This document shows positions 25,426-32,450 of a stretch of DNA of 60,567 nucleotides, piece after piece. The first letter of the stretch is position 1. Each line of letters starts with the position of its first letter. Both the position numbers and the translations under genes were made by a program. The DNA comes from CAZDDI01 sp964504195 (GTDB lineage: Bacteria; Chloroflexota; Anaerolineae; B4-G1; SLSP01): positions 1 to 60,567 of the forward strand of contig CAZDDI010000021.1 in the NCBI GenBank assembly GCA_964504195.1, read 5' to 3'. A model generated the notes under the pieces. The model saw only the letters and a list, made by a program, of their open reading frames with translations. It did no database searches and was not told where the DNA came from.

Positions 25426-26265
25426 TTATAACCGTTGTTCTAGCCAGGCTTTGACATCAGCCAGCACTTGTTCTTTACCCAGCTCATTGAAGACTTCGTG
25501 CAGGAAGCTGGGGTATTCATAGCGCAGCTTGTCGCGCGCGCCGGCGGTCTCGATAAATCGCTGGCTGCCCACCGGTGGACAGATTTTGTCCGCCCCGCCA
25601 TGAACAATGAGCAACGGCAGGTCAGCGGGCCAGTTGGGAGCCGCTGCGAGCGTGCCCTTCATCGTGCGGGTCATCTCCGCACCCAGCCGGGGTGTGGCAA
25701 GGCCATGCACCAGCGGATCAGCCTGGTAAGCAGCAATGACGTTCACATCACGGGATAGCGCTGCAACGCTGAGACCGGTTTTCATGCTCAACTTCGGCAC
25801 GAGCGGGGAGAGCAGCTGCGCCCCCAGCACCAACAGAGGGGAGACATCTTCGCTCGACACTAGCAATGGCGCAGAGGCAACCAGGGCGCGCAAACCCGCG
25901 CCGTAGTGCAGGCCGTAGTCCAATGCAACGAGCGCTCCCATGCTATGACCGAGCAGTACCGTAGGAACGCCCGGATATTGCTGCTCGACTGTGCCGATGT
26001 AAGCGTGCACATCCTCGCGGAAATCGTGCCAGCTATTGACGTGCCCGCGTTGCCCCGGCGAGTGACCATGCCCCCGATGATCGAAGCCGTGGACGGCGTA
26101 GCCCTTCGGGACAAACCAATCCACCACATTGCCATAACGTCCGCAATGCTCACCGATGCCATGAACGAGCACCAGATTGGCACGTGCCGTGCCCTCCGGT
26201 AGCCAGTGCTGGGTATAGAGTTCCAATCCGTCGTGCGTTTTGAAGTGCGATTTTGTGTTTTGCAT
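25426..26265 (-). CDS. Monoacylglycerol lipase/lysophospholipase-like alpha/beta hydrolase
   Basis: This roughly 279-residue serine hydrolase belongs to the Hydrolase_4 group. The oxyanion region VHGIGEHCGRYG lies near residue 37, followed by GFDHRGHGHSPGQRGH. The nucleophile elbow is GHSMGA with serine near residue 105. The acid is expected in 'IVHGGADKICPP' and the histidine in 'SFLHEVFNE'. This is the usual monoacylglycerol lipase pattern. ATG at 26265 is chosen because AGGAGTG precedes it; the frame runs twelve codons further upstream without a ribosome site. It has no signal peptide and is likely cytoplasmic. Confidence 0.9.
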   Translation of the reverse strand: MQNTKSHFKTHDGLELYTQHWLPEGTARANLVLVHGIGEHCGRYGNVVDWFVPKGYAVHGFDHRGHGHSPGQRGHVNSWHDFREDVHAYIGTVEQQYPGVPTVLLGHSMGALVALDYGLHYGAGLRALVASAPLLVSSEDVSPLLVLGAQLLSPLVPKLSMKTGLSVAALSRDVNVIAAYQADPLVHGLATPRLGAEMTRTMKGTLAAAPNWPADLPLLIVHGGADKICPPVGSQRFIETAGARDKLRYEYPSFLHEVFNELGKEQVLADVKAWLEQRL

Positions 26266-26318
26266 ATCACTCCTGAAAAAATGGCAAATTGCGAATCTCA
26301 AAACTTGCCCGTTGCGGA

Positions 26319-26369
26319 GCTCGTGCTCCGAGCCATGAATTGTAGTACCAAAATCTAAAATCCAAAATC
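26319..26369. repeat. Small hairpin and phrase repeat between ltaE and the lipase gene
   Basis: CGGAGC-TCGT-GCTCCG forms a 6-bp stem near 26316-26331. It is followed by 'aaaatctaaaatccaaaatc', a short-word repeat (26349-26368) abutting the ltaE stop. Confidence 0.4.
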
Positions 26370-27396
26370 AAAGCATCGCGCGTACGGTTTCGAGGGCATA
26401 GTCCACTGCTTCGGCATCAATCCAATAGTGGGTGACGGCGCGGAAGCTGTGGGCATCCCGTGCTAGCACCAGTACGCCGCGCGCTTTGAGCCGCGCCTGG
26501 ACTTCGTAGGCGGTCAGCGGCACATCATCGCGCAGTGCAAAGTAGACCATATTGGTGTGTTGGGGATAAACCTCAATGCCGGGGATAGCCGCCAGTCCTT
26601 CCGCCAGACATTGCGCGCAGGCGTGATCAGCGTCGAGCCGCAGGGTCATCTCTTCGATGGCAACGATGCCCGCCGCCGCCAGAATGCCAGCCTGCCGCAT
26701 CCCGCCGCCCAGCACCTTGCGCGCGCGTCGCGCTTCAGCGATGAAGGCCCCGCTCCCGCACAGCACCGAGCCAACCGGCGCGCACAATCCTTTCGAGAGG
26801 CAAAAAGTAACGGAATCCACCCCGCGCACCAGCTCGCGCACATCCACCTCTAGTGCGGTGGCGGCGTTGAAGATGCGCGCCCCGTCAATGTGCGTCTTGA
26901 GACCGTGCTGTTGCGCCAGCGCGACGACCTGCGCGGTGTAGTCCCCTGTCAGCGGAACGCCGAAGCAGTTGTTATGGGTGTTCTCCAGGCAAATCAGGCG
27001 CGTGCGAGGAAAGTGGATATTATCGCCGCGAATCGCTGCCGCGATATCATCCAGGCGCAACGTGCCGTCCGGCTGATTCGGCACACTATGGGGCATAATC
27101 CCGCCCAGGGCGGCCATCCCGCCCTGCTCGTACACAATCGTGTGGGATTTATCGCCCAGAATGACTTCATCGCCGCGTCCACAGTGCGCCAGGAGCGCGG
27201 CGAGATTGCCCATCGTCCCGCTGGGGATGAAGAGCGCGGCCTCCTTGCCCAACCGCTCGGCGGCTAATACCTCCAGCCGATTCACGGTGGGATCGTCGCC
27301 GAAGACATCATCACCCAGCTCGGCCAGGGTCATCGCCTGCCACATCGCCGGTGTGGGGTGCGTTACAGTGTCGCTGCGCAAATCCACAATTGTCAT
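26368..27396 (-). CDS. ltaE: Low-specificity L-threonine aldolase
   Basis: This PLP enzyme cleaves L-threonine or allo-threonine to glycine and acetaldehyde. Its 342 residues match the family length. Visible blocks are 'DLRSDTVTHPTPAMWQAM' at the start, 'GDDVFGDDPTVNRLE', 'FIPSGTMGNLAALLAH', 'HIDGARIFNAA', and the lysine that binds PLP in FCLSKGLCAPVGS (near residue 202). The ATG is at 27396. It stands alone between the lipase-like gene and the P-loop kinase gene, all on the minus strand with gaps of 70-100 bases. Confidence 0.95.
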   Translation of the reverse strand: MTIVDLRSDTVTHPTPAMWQAMTLAELGDDVFGDDPTVNRLEVLAAERLGKEAALFIPSGTMGNLAALLAHCGRGDEVILGDKSHTIVYEQGGMAALGGIMPHSVPNQPDGTLRLDDIAAAIRGDNIHFPRTRLICLENTHNNCFGVPLTGDYTAQVVALAQQHGLKTHIDGARIFNAATALEVDVRELVRGVDSVTFCLSKGLCAPVGSVLCGSGAFIAEARRARKVLGGGMRQAGILAAAGIVAIEEMTLRLDADHACAQCLAEGLAAIPGIEVYPQHTNMVYFALRDDVPLTAYEVQARLKARGVLVLARDAHSFRAVTHYWIDAEAVDYALETVRAML

Positions 27397-27468
27397 AACT
27401 TAAACTCCTTTGCGGGCCAGATTGCCTTGGTGCTTGGCATGAGTTGCTTCAATTTCACCTTCAGATTA

Positions 27469-27984
27469 TCACACTTGCGCCAAAATAGCCGCTGCCGCTT
27501 GCGCCACATCCAACGTGGATGTATTCACTACCACGCCCAGAAAGCCGTGTTGCGCGGCAGCCTCCTGAATTGTTAGCAACTCTCGAAATCGCTGCAGCTC
27601 CCAGGCCAATTGCTCCTCGTAATTGTCGCGTCCGCGTTGGCGAATCCGGTGCTCCATTTCCCTTTCATCACACGTCAGGCGGAAGACGTGCAAAATGTCA
27701 TCCAGCGGGCGCAGCAAGGCGAGCAACTCTGCCAGTGACTTCGATGTCTCAAAAACATAGTTGATGATAAAATTGCGGTAGCCGCCTTCGCGTTGATGGT
27801 ACGTCACCAGATGTGCCAGCGTTTTGTAGAGATAGGCGATTCTTGCCTCATCGTAGATCTCAAAAGGCTCAACCGCGCCGATATAGTCGCCATCCAACAT
27901 CACCGCTGGGGCCAGGCGCGCGTTGAGCTCCCACGCCAGCGAGGTCTTCCCGATCCCCAGTGGCCCGTTGATAATGATAATCAT
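27469..27984 (-). CDS. Small P-loop kinase-like ATPase
   Basis: The 171-residue protein opens with a Walker A loop, IIIINGPLGIGKTS, and has the layout of nucleoside/shikimate-kinase-like P-loop proteins: 'VMLDGDYIGAVEPF' for substrate binding and 'RLTCDEREMEHRIRQRGRDNYEEQ' as a likely lid and LID-arginine region. The substrate is unknown. Its ATG overlaps the TGA of the 37-codon gene upstream (ATGA), so its translation is probably coupled to that small gene. No usable Shine-Dalgarno stands before its own ATG, which supports coupling. Confidence 0.8.
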   Translation of the reverse strand: MIIIINGPLGIGKTSLAWELNARLAPAVMLDGDYIGAVEPFEIYDEARIAYLYKTLAHLVTYHQREGGYRNFIINYVFETSKSLAELLALLRPLDDILHVFRLTCDEREMEHRIRQRGRDNYEEQLAWELQRFRELLTIQEAAAQHGFLGVVVNTSTLDVAQAAAAILAQV

Positions 27985-28094
27985 TTGAAATCCACGTGAC
28001 GCTCAGCCTTTAAGGTGATACCCATGAGATATGCTGTATTCAGTTCGGGATAGTCACCGCCGGAGGGCCACACCCTGATCACGTTTTTAGCCAT
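27981..28094 (-). CDS. Small overlapping gene of 37 codons upstream of the P-loop kinase
   Basis: A short frame runs from ATG at 28094 to TGA at 27983-27981. GGAGG (28105-28101) is six bases before the ATG, one of the best ribosome sites in the window. The stop overlaps the kinase ATG by the ATGA arrangement. The product starts MAKNVIRVWPSGG and contains ELNTAYLMGITLK; it is not hydrophobic and I do not recognise it. It could be a real small protein, a leader that couples kinase translation to something sensed in the nascent chain, or the remnant of a longer gene. Confidence 0.6.
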   Translation of the reverse strand: MAKNVIRVWPSGGDYPELNTAYLMGITLKAERHVDFK

Positions 28095-28611
28095 AGCATT
28101 CCTCCAGGTGCGCGAAACTCTATACTGCTTAATTATACTCGGATTAAAAACGTACACAAAAAGCTCTTGGAATTGTTCAATGGCTTCAGCGGATAATTTT
28201 CATGATTGACGTGCTATGACTCTGTAGTAGACTCAGTAAATCACGAATCTGCCTGTAGAGCACGATTTGTCGTGTTTCTGGGTAACTACTCAGCCTTGTT
28301 ATTGCGAACCGCGTCTCCGTGGCGTTCGTCTGTCTCCGAACGGCGCAATCTCGTTCATGGTTGAGCTTGCTTCGCCGCAGATGGCCCGCACTGACAAATA
28401 AAGTTTGAGCCTGAGTAGTTACGCTTCTGGTATGCAAAAAACACACTACGAGATTAAATCCGTGATCTACTGAGGTTCAGTAAATCACCAATCTGTTGGT
28501 AGTGGCCGCTTTAGCGGGTTTCCCAATGGCTAAAACCGCCACTACGAGCCTAAATCGTGACGTACGGAGACTTTGGGCTATACGCTTTGACTTTATGAGG
28601 TGCTGCAAATC
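28095..28611. other. Non-coding block with nested inverted repeats
   Basis: There is no convincing gene in 517 bases. A 141-base element has 12-base perfect ends in inverted orientation (28282-28293 and 28411-28422). Inside it, ATTGCG (28301-28306) pairs with CGCAAT (28344-28349), and CGTTCG (28323-28328) with CGAACG (28337-28342). Outside it, CAGTAAATCAC.AATCTG occurs directly repeated at 28234-28251 and 28478-28495. A further stem joins GTAGTGGC (28499-28506) to GCCACTAC (28538-28545). The word at 28457-28475 is shared exactly with 10172-10190. It may be a miniature mobile element or a structured RNA. Confidence 0.6.
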
Positions 28612-29031
28612 ATGGCTGAAAGTATTTTTGATGATAAGACGAAGGTTCCCACTCCCACGGAGTTGACTGTTGCGTTAGGTGCGGCGGCGCCTTTGTTAGT
28701 TGCTCTTGAGCAATATCTGCTAGAGCAGTGGGGGGGAACCACTCGCGAATGGCAGTTCTATGGCAAGCGCGCCGGTTGGACGTTTGCTCTGGTACACAAA
28801 GGCCGCCGGGTTTTGCATGTGATTCCTCGTTCGGGATTGTTTACAGCAGTGTTTACGTTGGGGCCGCGCGCAGAAATCGCTGCTCAAGAGAGCGATTTGT
28901 CCGCCGAGGTGTTGGCGACATTAGCGAGTGCGCGCGTGTATGCCGAAGGCAAGTCCGTGCGCCTGGATGTTGCTTCGGCAGCGGCGCTTGCCAGTGTTAA
29001 GCAACTCATTGCAATCAAGCTCGCTCATTGA
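28612..29031 (+). CDS. DUF3788-like small protein
   Basis: The product has about 139 residues and resembles the DUF3788 family: 'REWQFYGKRAGWTFALVHKGRRVLHVIP' with its tryptophan-tyrosine-tryptophan pattern, then 'GLFTAVFTLGPRAE' and 'EGKSVRLDVASAAALASVKQLIAIKL'. The fold is probably YjbR/YdhG-like and cytoplasmic; the function is unknown. ATG at 28612 is chosen because GAGG (28597-28600) sits eleven bases upstream; a GTG at 28600 would overlap that site. It precedes the FHA regulator by 60 bases on the same strand, so co-transcription is possible. Confidence 0.7.
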   Translation: MAESIFDDKTKVPTPTELTVALGAAAPLLVALEQYLLEQWGGTTREWQFYGKRAGWTFALVHKGRRVLHVIPRSGLFTAVFTLGPRAEIAAQESDLSAEVLATLASARVYAEGKSVRLDVASAAALASVKQLIAIKLAH

Positions 29032-29091
29032 TACGCTTTTTGCTTGACAGGCGCACACATTGCGGTAAGCTTTGGGTTGGAGGTAACGTGG

Positions 29092-29706
29092 ATGACCGTC
29101 AAAATGACAGCTGAAGTACCGTTTTTCACCGATCCTACGGGACGAGAGCATCCTCTGGTTGGTGATACCGCAACCATTGGGCGTACCTTGGAATGTGATA
29201 TTGTTGTCACCAGCAAGCGTGTTTCCCGCGAACACGCGCGCGTGCGCCGCGAAGGGTGGCGTATTTTGTTGGAAGACCTCGGCAGTACCAATGGCACTTT
29301 TTTCAACGGTGAGCGGCTGTTGACGCCGGTTGCCCTGCGTGACCAGGATCAAATCAAAGTTGGGGATGTCATACTTGTGTTTCACGATCCGGACATCACG
29401 TATCGGGATACACTGTTCCCAGAGATAGAGATTGATGTTGCCGGGGGTGTGGTGCGCGTCAATCGTCAGCCGGTGGAGCTTTCACCGAAGGAATTTTTAC
29501 TGCTAGTCTATTTGTATGAGCGGAGCGGCGAAGTATGCTCGAAGGATGACATTGGTCACGTCGTTTGGCCGGAGTATCACGAGGGCGTTTATGATTACCA
29601 GATTGAGAATCTGGTGCGCCGCTTGCGGGCCAAGCTGGAGCCTGATCCAGCCGATCCGCAACTCCTGCTCACAGTCCGTGGGTTGGGGTACAAACTGGTT
29701 GTGTAG
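29092..29706 (+). CDS. FHA-domain/OmpR-type winged-helix transcription factor
   Basis: The 204-residue protein joins an N-terminal FHA domain, which binds phosphothreonine, to a C-terminal PhoB/OmpR-type DNA-binding domain. FHA signature residues are visible in TIGRTLECDIVV, S-x-x-H within VSREHARV, and LGSTNGTFFNGERL. The winged helix runs from 'VELSPKEFLLLVYLYERSGEV' to 'LLTVRGLGYKLVV'. No receiver domain is present. ATG at 29092 follows GGAGGT (29079-29084). A Ser/Thr kinase gene starts 240 bases downstream, so phosphothreonine on the kinase or on a shared partner is the likely input. The reverse domain order (DNA-binding first, FHA last) is known from EmbR. Confidence 0.88.
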   Translation: MTVKMTAEVPFFTDPTGREHPLVGDTATIGRTLECDIVVTSKRVSREHARVRREGWRILLEDLGSTNGTFFNGERLLTPVALRDQDQIKVGDVILVFHDPDITYRDTLFPEIEIDVAGGVVRVNRQPVELSPKEFLLLVYLYERSGEVCSKDDIGHVVWPEYHEGVYDYQIENLVRRLRAKLEPDPADPQLLLTVRGLGYKLVV

Positions 29707-29747
29707 GCCGGCCTTGGTTAAGAATTTATCCGAAGATTTACTAAAGC

Positions 29748-29787
29748 GGTGGGTGAGCCTGCCGAACCCCACCACCGGCGGAATTTT
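29748..29787. repeat. REP-like element copy
   Basis: GGTGGGTGAGCCTGCCGAACC (29748-29768) matches the family seen at 42334, 55280 and 60524. The adjoining 16 bases 29772-29787 are the exact reverse complement of 42323-42338. It lies between the FHA and kinase genes. Confidence 0.6.
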
Positions 29788-29823
29788 AGGACAGGGTCTA
29801 AATGATGTATGCACTGCAAGAAT

Positions 29824-29861
29824 AAAACGTGAAACTTTCGTTACCGGGGGTTTCACGTTTT
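29824..29861 (+). terminator. Hairpin after the FHA regulator gene
   Basis: A 12-bp perfect stem (29824-29835 with 29850-29861) has a 14-base loop and ends in TTTT. The arms are AAAACGTGAAAC, the same word family as the hairpins at 45722 and 47500. Confidence 0.6.
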
Positions 29862-29948
29862 GTTGTCTGCATCTTGATGGTGGATTGTTAGCTATTCGAT
29901 AGGTGCAGTCTGGGCGATTGTAGTATCCTGGTAACGTGGAGGTGAACA

Positions 29949-31553
29949 ATGAAACGAAAAATCAAAACCCCCTCTGCGGATGGCCGGGCGGCGACGGATA
30001 TTCAAGGAGGCAAGGGGATGCCGGCATTATTACAGGGGCAAACGCTGGGTAAATACCGGGTGCTGGATGCGTTGGGGCGTGGGGGCATGGCGCGTGTCTA
30101 TCGTGCTTATCACCCACATCTGGAGCGGTATGTAGCTATTAAAGTCATGCGCTCTGATTTGGCGGAAGACCCGGAATTTCTGGCACGCTTCCGGCGTGAA
30201 GCGCAATCTGTAGCCAGCCTACGCCATGCCAATATCGTCCACGTCTTTGACTTTGATGTGGAGCACGACGTGTATTTCATGGTGATGGAATTGTTGGAGG
30301 GGGATACGCTCAAGACGCGCTTAAACGATTATCGTGTGCGCGGTGAGCGGATGGCCTGGGGGGAGATGGTGCGGGTGATGCTCGATCTGCTCGCGGGCCT
30401 GTCCTACGCGCACAGCGAAGGAATGATCCACCGTGATATCAAACCCGCCAACATCCTTTTGACCCGGCGTGGGCAGGCGGTGCTCAGCGATTTTGGGATC
30501 GCGCAGATTGTAGGCGGCACGCAGTATACCGCTTCTGGTGCGCTGATGGGGACGGTGGAGTACATGGCGCCCGAACAAGGGCTTGAGGGGCGCAGCGACG
30601 CGCGTAGTGATATCTATTCGTTGGGCATTGTACTTTACGAGATGCTGACACAACAGACGCCCTTTGGTGGGGATACGCCGCTGGGCGTGCTGATGAAACA
30701 CGTTAATGATCCTTTACCCTTGCCGCACGAGGTGGCTCCCGATGTACCAGAGCCGTTGGAACGGGTGGTCTTCAAGGCGCTCGCCAAACGCCCTGCGGAT
30801 CGCTATCAGAGCGCCGAAGAGATGCTGCGTGGGCTGCTTGCGGCGACAGAGGAAGCCGGGATCGCGTTGCCCGACCGAATTTCATTGCCGTTATCGTTCA
30901 CCACTGATGCGGCCCCTTCCGAAGCGGTGGCGGTGCTGTCTGGCACGGCGCGCGACCATGTCACCGACGCCGGTTTTGCAGATGACGAGACCGATGTCAC
31001 GCTTGACAAGCCCTCAGCTACGGTATTGTACGAGAAAACCAAAGTGTTAGAACGCGGCGAAGCATCCGCCAGAAAAATACCCTCATTGGCAAGTTTAATT
31101 TTTGGGGCTTTAGCCTTCATTTTTAGTGCTAATTTGATACTGCTCACGCTAGCTCTGCTTACTGGCAATTGGGCACTTTTTCAACGTGGTTGGCCTGTGG
31201 AGTTTTTCCTGGTTAGTTGTGGGCTGTGCTTTATTATGTTGATGCGGGAACGTGTTTGGTTGCTGTTTCCGACGCTTTTGATCTTTGGAAATGGATTGAT
31301 GTTTGCACTGACTGCGCTGACGGGCTGGTGGAGGTTGTGGAATGGGTTATGGATTCTTGAGATTTGGTTGCTGATTTTTACGGTAGGCTTGCTATTTTTT
31401 GTGCGTCGTCAGTCTCCGGCGCGTCGGTGCGTGTTGGCGCGCGTGGGAGGTCTTTGGGGAATTGGTGTTTCCTGGCTTTTGATCCTGGCAGTGCCCTCAT
31501 TGGCTGTTGGTATTCAGATGTTTAGCGGGGTGGTCAGGTTTTTCTTTGGATGA
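29949..31553 (+). CDS. Transmembrane Ser/Thr protein kinase (PASTA-less)
   Basis: The 534-residue kinase phosphorylates proteins on Ser/Thr. The glycine loop ALGRGGMARVYRA lies near residue 40, followed by VAIK with K65, HRDIKPANILL with D163, DFGIA and the APE-equivalent YMAPEQ. A linker rich in A, T and D follows the domain (about 300-375). The C-terminus has five or so hydrophobic segments from about 385, with no extracytoplasmic sensor of note. Two starts are well placed: ATG 29949 after GGAGGT and ATG 30018 after AGGAGG, which differ by a basic 23-residue leader. The next gene, 23 bases downstream, is a similar membrane protein, suggesting an operon. Confidence 0.92.
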   Translation: MKRKIKTPSADGRAATDIQGGKGMPALLQGQTLGKYRVLDALGRGGMARVYRAYHPHLERYVAIKVMRSDLAEDPEFLARFRREAQSVASLRHANIVHVFDFDVEHDVYFMVMELLEGDTLKTRLNDYRVRGERMAWGEMVRVMLDLLAGLSYAHSEGMIHRDIKPANILLTRRGQAVLSDFGIAQIVGGTQYTASGALMGTVEYMAPEQGLEGRSDARSDIYSLGIVLYEMLTQQTPFGGDTPLGVLMKHVNDPLPLPHEVAPDVPEPLERVVFKALAKRPADRYQSAEEMLRGLLAATEEAGIALPDRISLPLSFTTDAAPSEAVAVLSGTARDHVTDAGFADDETDVTLDKPSATVLYEKTKVLERGEASARKIPSLASLIFGALAFIFSANLILLTLALLTGNWALFQRGWPVEFFLVSCGLCFIMLMRERVWLLFPTLLIFGNGLMFALTALTGWWRLWNGLWILEIWLLIFTVGLLFFVRRQSPARRCVLARVGGLWGIGVSWLLILAVPSLAVGIQMFSGVVRFFFG

Positions 31554-31576
31554 TAGTGCGTGAAAGGATGTAAGCG

Positions 31577-32299
31577 ATGAACCGGCATTTTTCGATTTTG
31601 ATGGGACTGTTATTGATCGTTATCGGCGGTGTGGCTCTGGCCTTGACGTTGCTCTTCCCGGTTATGGGGTGGGGCGGGGGGTATTTGGGCGTGTGGCGTC
31701 TCTGGCCGCTGCTTGGTGTTGCTGTGGGCGCGCTACTGCTTCTGGCGCCGCTGTGTGTGCGTGGTAAGCGTGGCCTGGGTGGATTATTGATTCCTGGTGT
31801 GCCGTTGTTGCTCCTCAGCGGGATACTGCTCTTTAGCAGCGCTTTCAACGTCTGGGGGGTGTGGGGCTGGTTGTGGCCTGTCTCAATCTGGGGTCTGGCC
31901 GTGGGCTTTGTCGCGGCGGCGCTCTACATGCGGGTGATTTGGCTGCTTATTCCGGCGATTATCATCGGAGTGAATGGTGTGCTCCTGCAATTTTGCGCGC
32001 TGAGCGGGTGGTGGAGCGCGTGGGCGGTGCTGTGGACGTTGGAACCGCTCGCCGTGGGGTTGGCGCTGCTGGTGGTCAACATTCGCGTGCGGAAAGCGGG
32101 GTTGCTGATTGCGGACCTGATTCTATGTGGTATTGCTGCCGTGAGCTTGATTGGCATGTCCGCGCTGTTTCCTGAGTGGCTACTGTTCAACGTGTTAGGC
32201 CCGCTGATCCTCTTGGGAATCGGGGGTATCATGTTGCTCGTTAGCCTGCTGCGTCCCCGACAGCCCGTGTTGAATGCTTCAAGTCATAGCGAAAGTTGA
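31577..32299 (+). CDS. Polytopic membrane protein, partner of the Ser/Thr kinase
   Basis: The protein has 240 residues and six to seven hydrophobic helices, rich in Trp and Gly ('VMGWGGGYLGVWRLWPL'). It resembles the membrane half of the kinase encoded 23 bases upstream ('ALSGWWSAWAVLWTLEPLAVGLALLVVNIRVR' against the kinase's 'ALTGWWRLWNGLWILEIWLLIFTVGLLFFVRR', each broken by helices). I infer that the two arose by duplication of one membrane module, one copy fused to a kinase. GAAAGGATGT precedes the ATG. No known family name can be assigned. Confidence 0.72.
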   Translation: MNRHFSILMGLLLIVIGGVALALTLLFPVMGWGGGYLGVWRLWPLLGVAVGALLLLAPLCVRGKRGLGGLLIPGVPLLLLSGILLFSSAFNVWGVWGWLWPVSIWGLAVGFVAAALYMRVIWLLIPAIIIGVNGVLLQFCALSGWWSAWAVLWTLEPLAVGLALLVVNIRVRKAGLLIADLILCGIAAVSLIGMSALFPEWLLFNVLGPLILLGIGGIMLLVSLLRPRQPVLNASSHSES

Positions 32300-32369
32300 T
32301 TCAGTAGTACGCGGTTGCTGTTTGCACTACCGGCTCAAAGCGAACTTGGCAGCTAAAGCCGCTAAAAAG

Positions 32370-32413
32370 GAGTATTTTTCGTGGGCAGATGTACCCGCCC
32401 ATGAAAAATACTC
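32370..32413. other. Long hairpin upstream of the TolB-like lipoprotein gene
   Basis: A 17-bp stem (32370-32386 with 32397-32413) has one G-T pair and a 10-base loop, 86 bases after the preceding stop and 37 before the next ATG. It may terminate the kinase operon or shape the leader of the lipoprotein mRNA; no T-run follows directly. Confidence 0.55.
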
Positions 32414-32450
32414 TTCAAAAATCACTTTTTGAGATTAAAGAGCGAGTATA

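Noticed and set aside
28186..28446. Possible 86-codon minus-strand gene
   Set aside because: It coincides with the nested palindromic element and has no ribosome site.
29044..29072. TTGACA before the FHA gene as a promoter
   Set aside because: The -10 equivalent (TAAGCT) is poor, and transcription would begin at the ribosome site itself.
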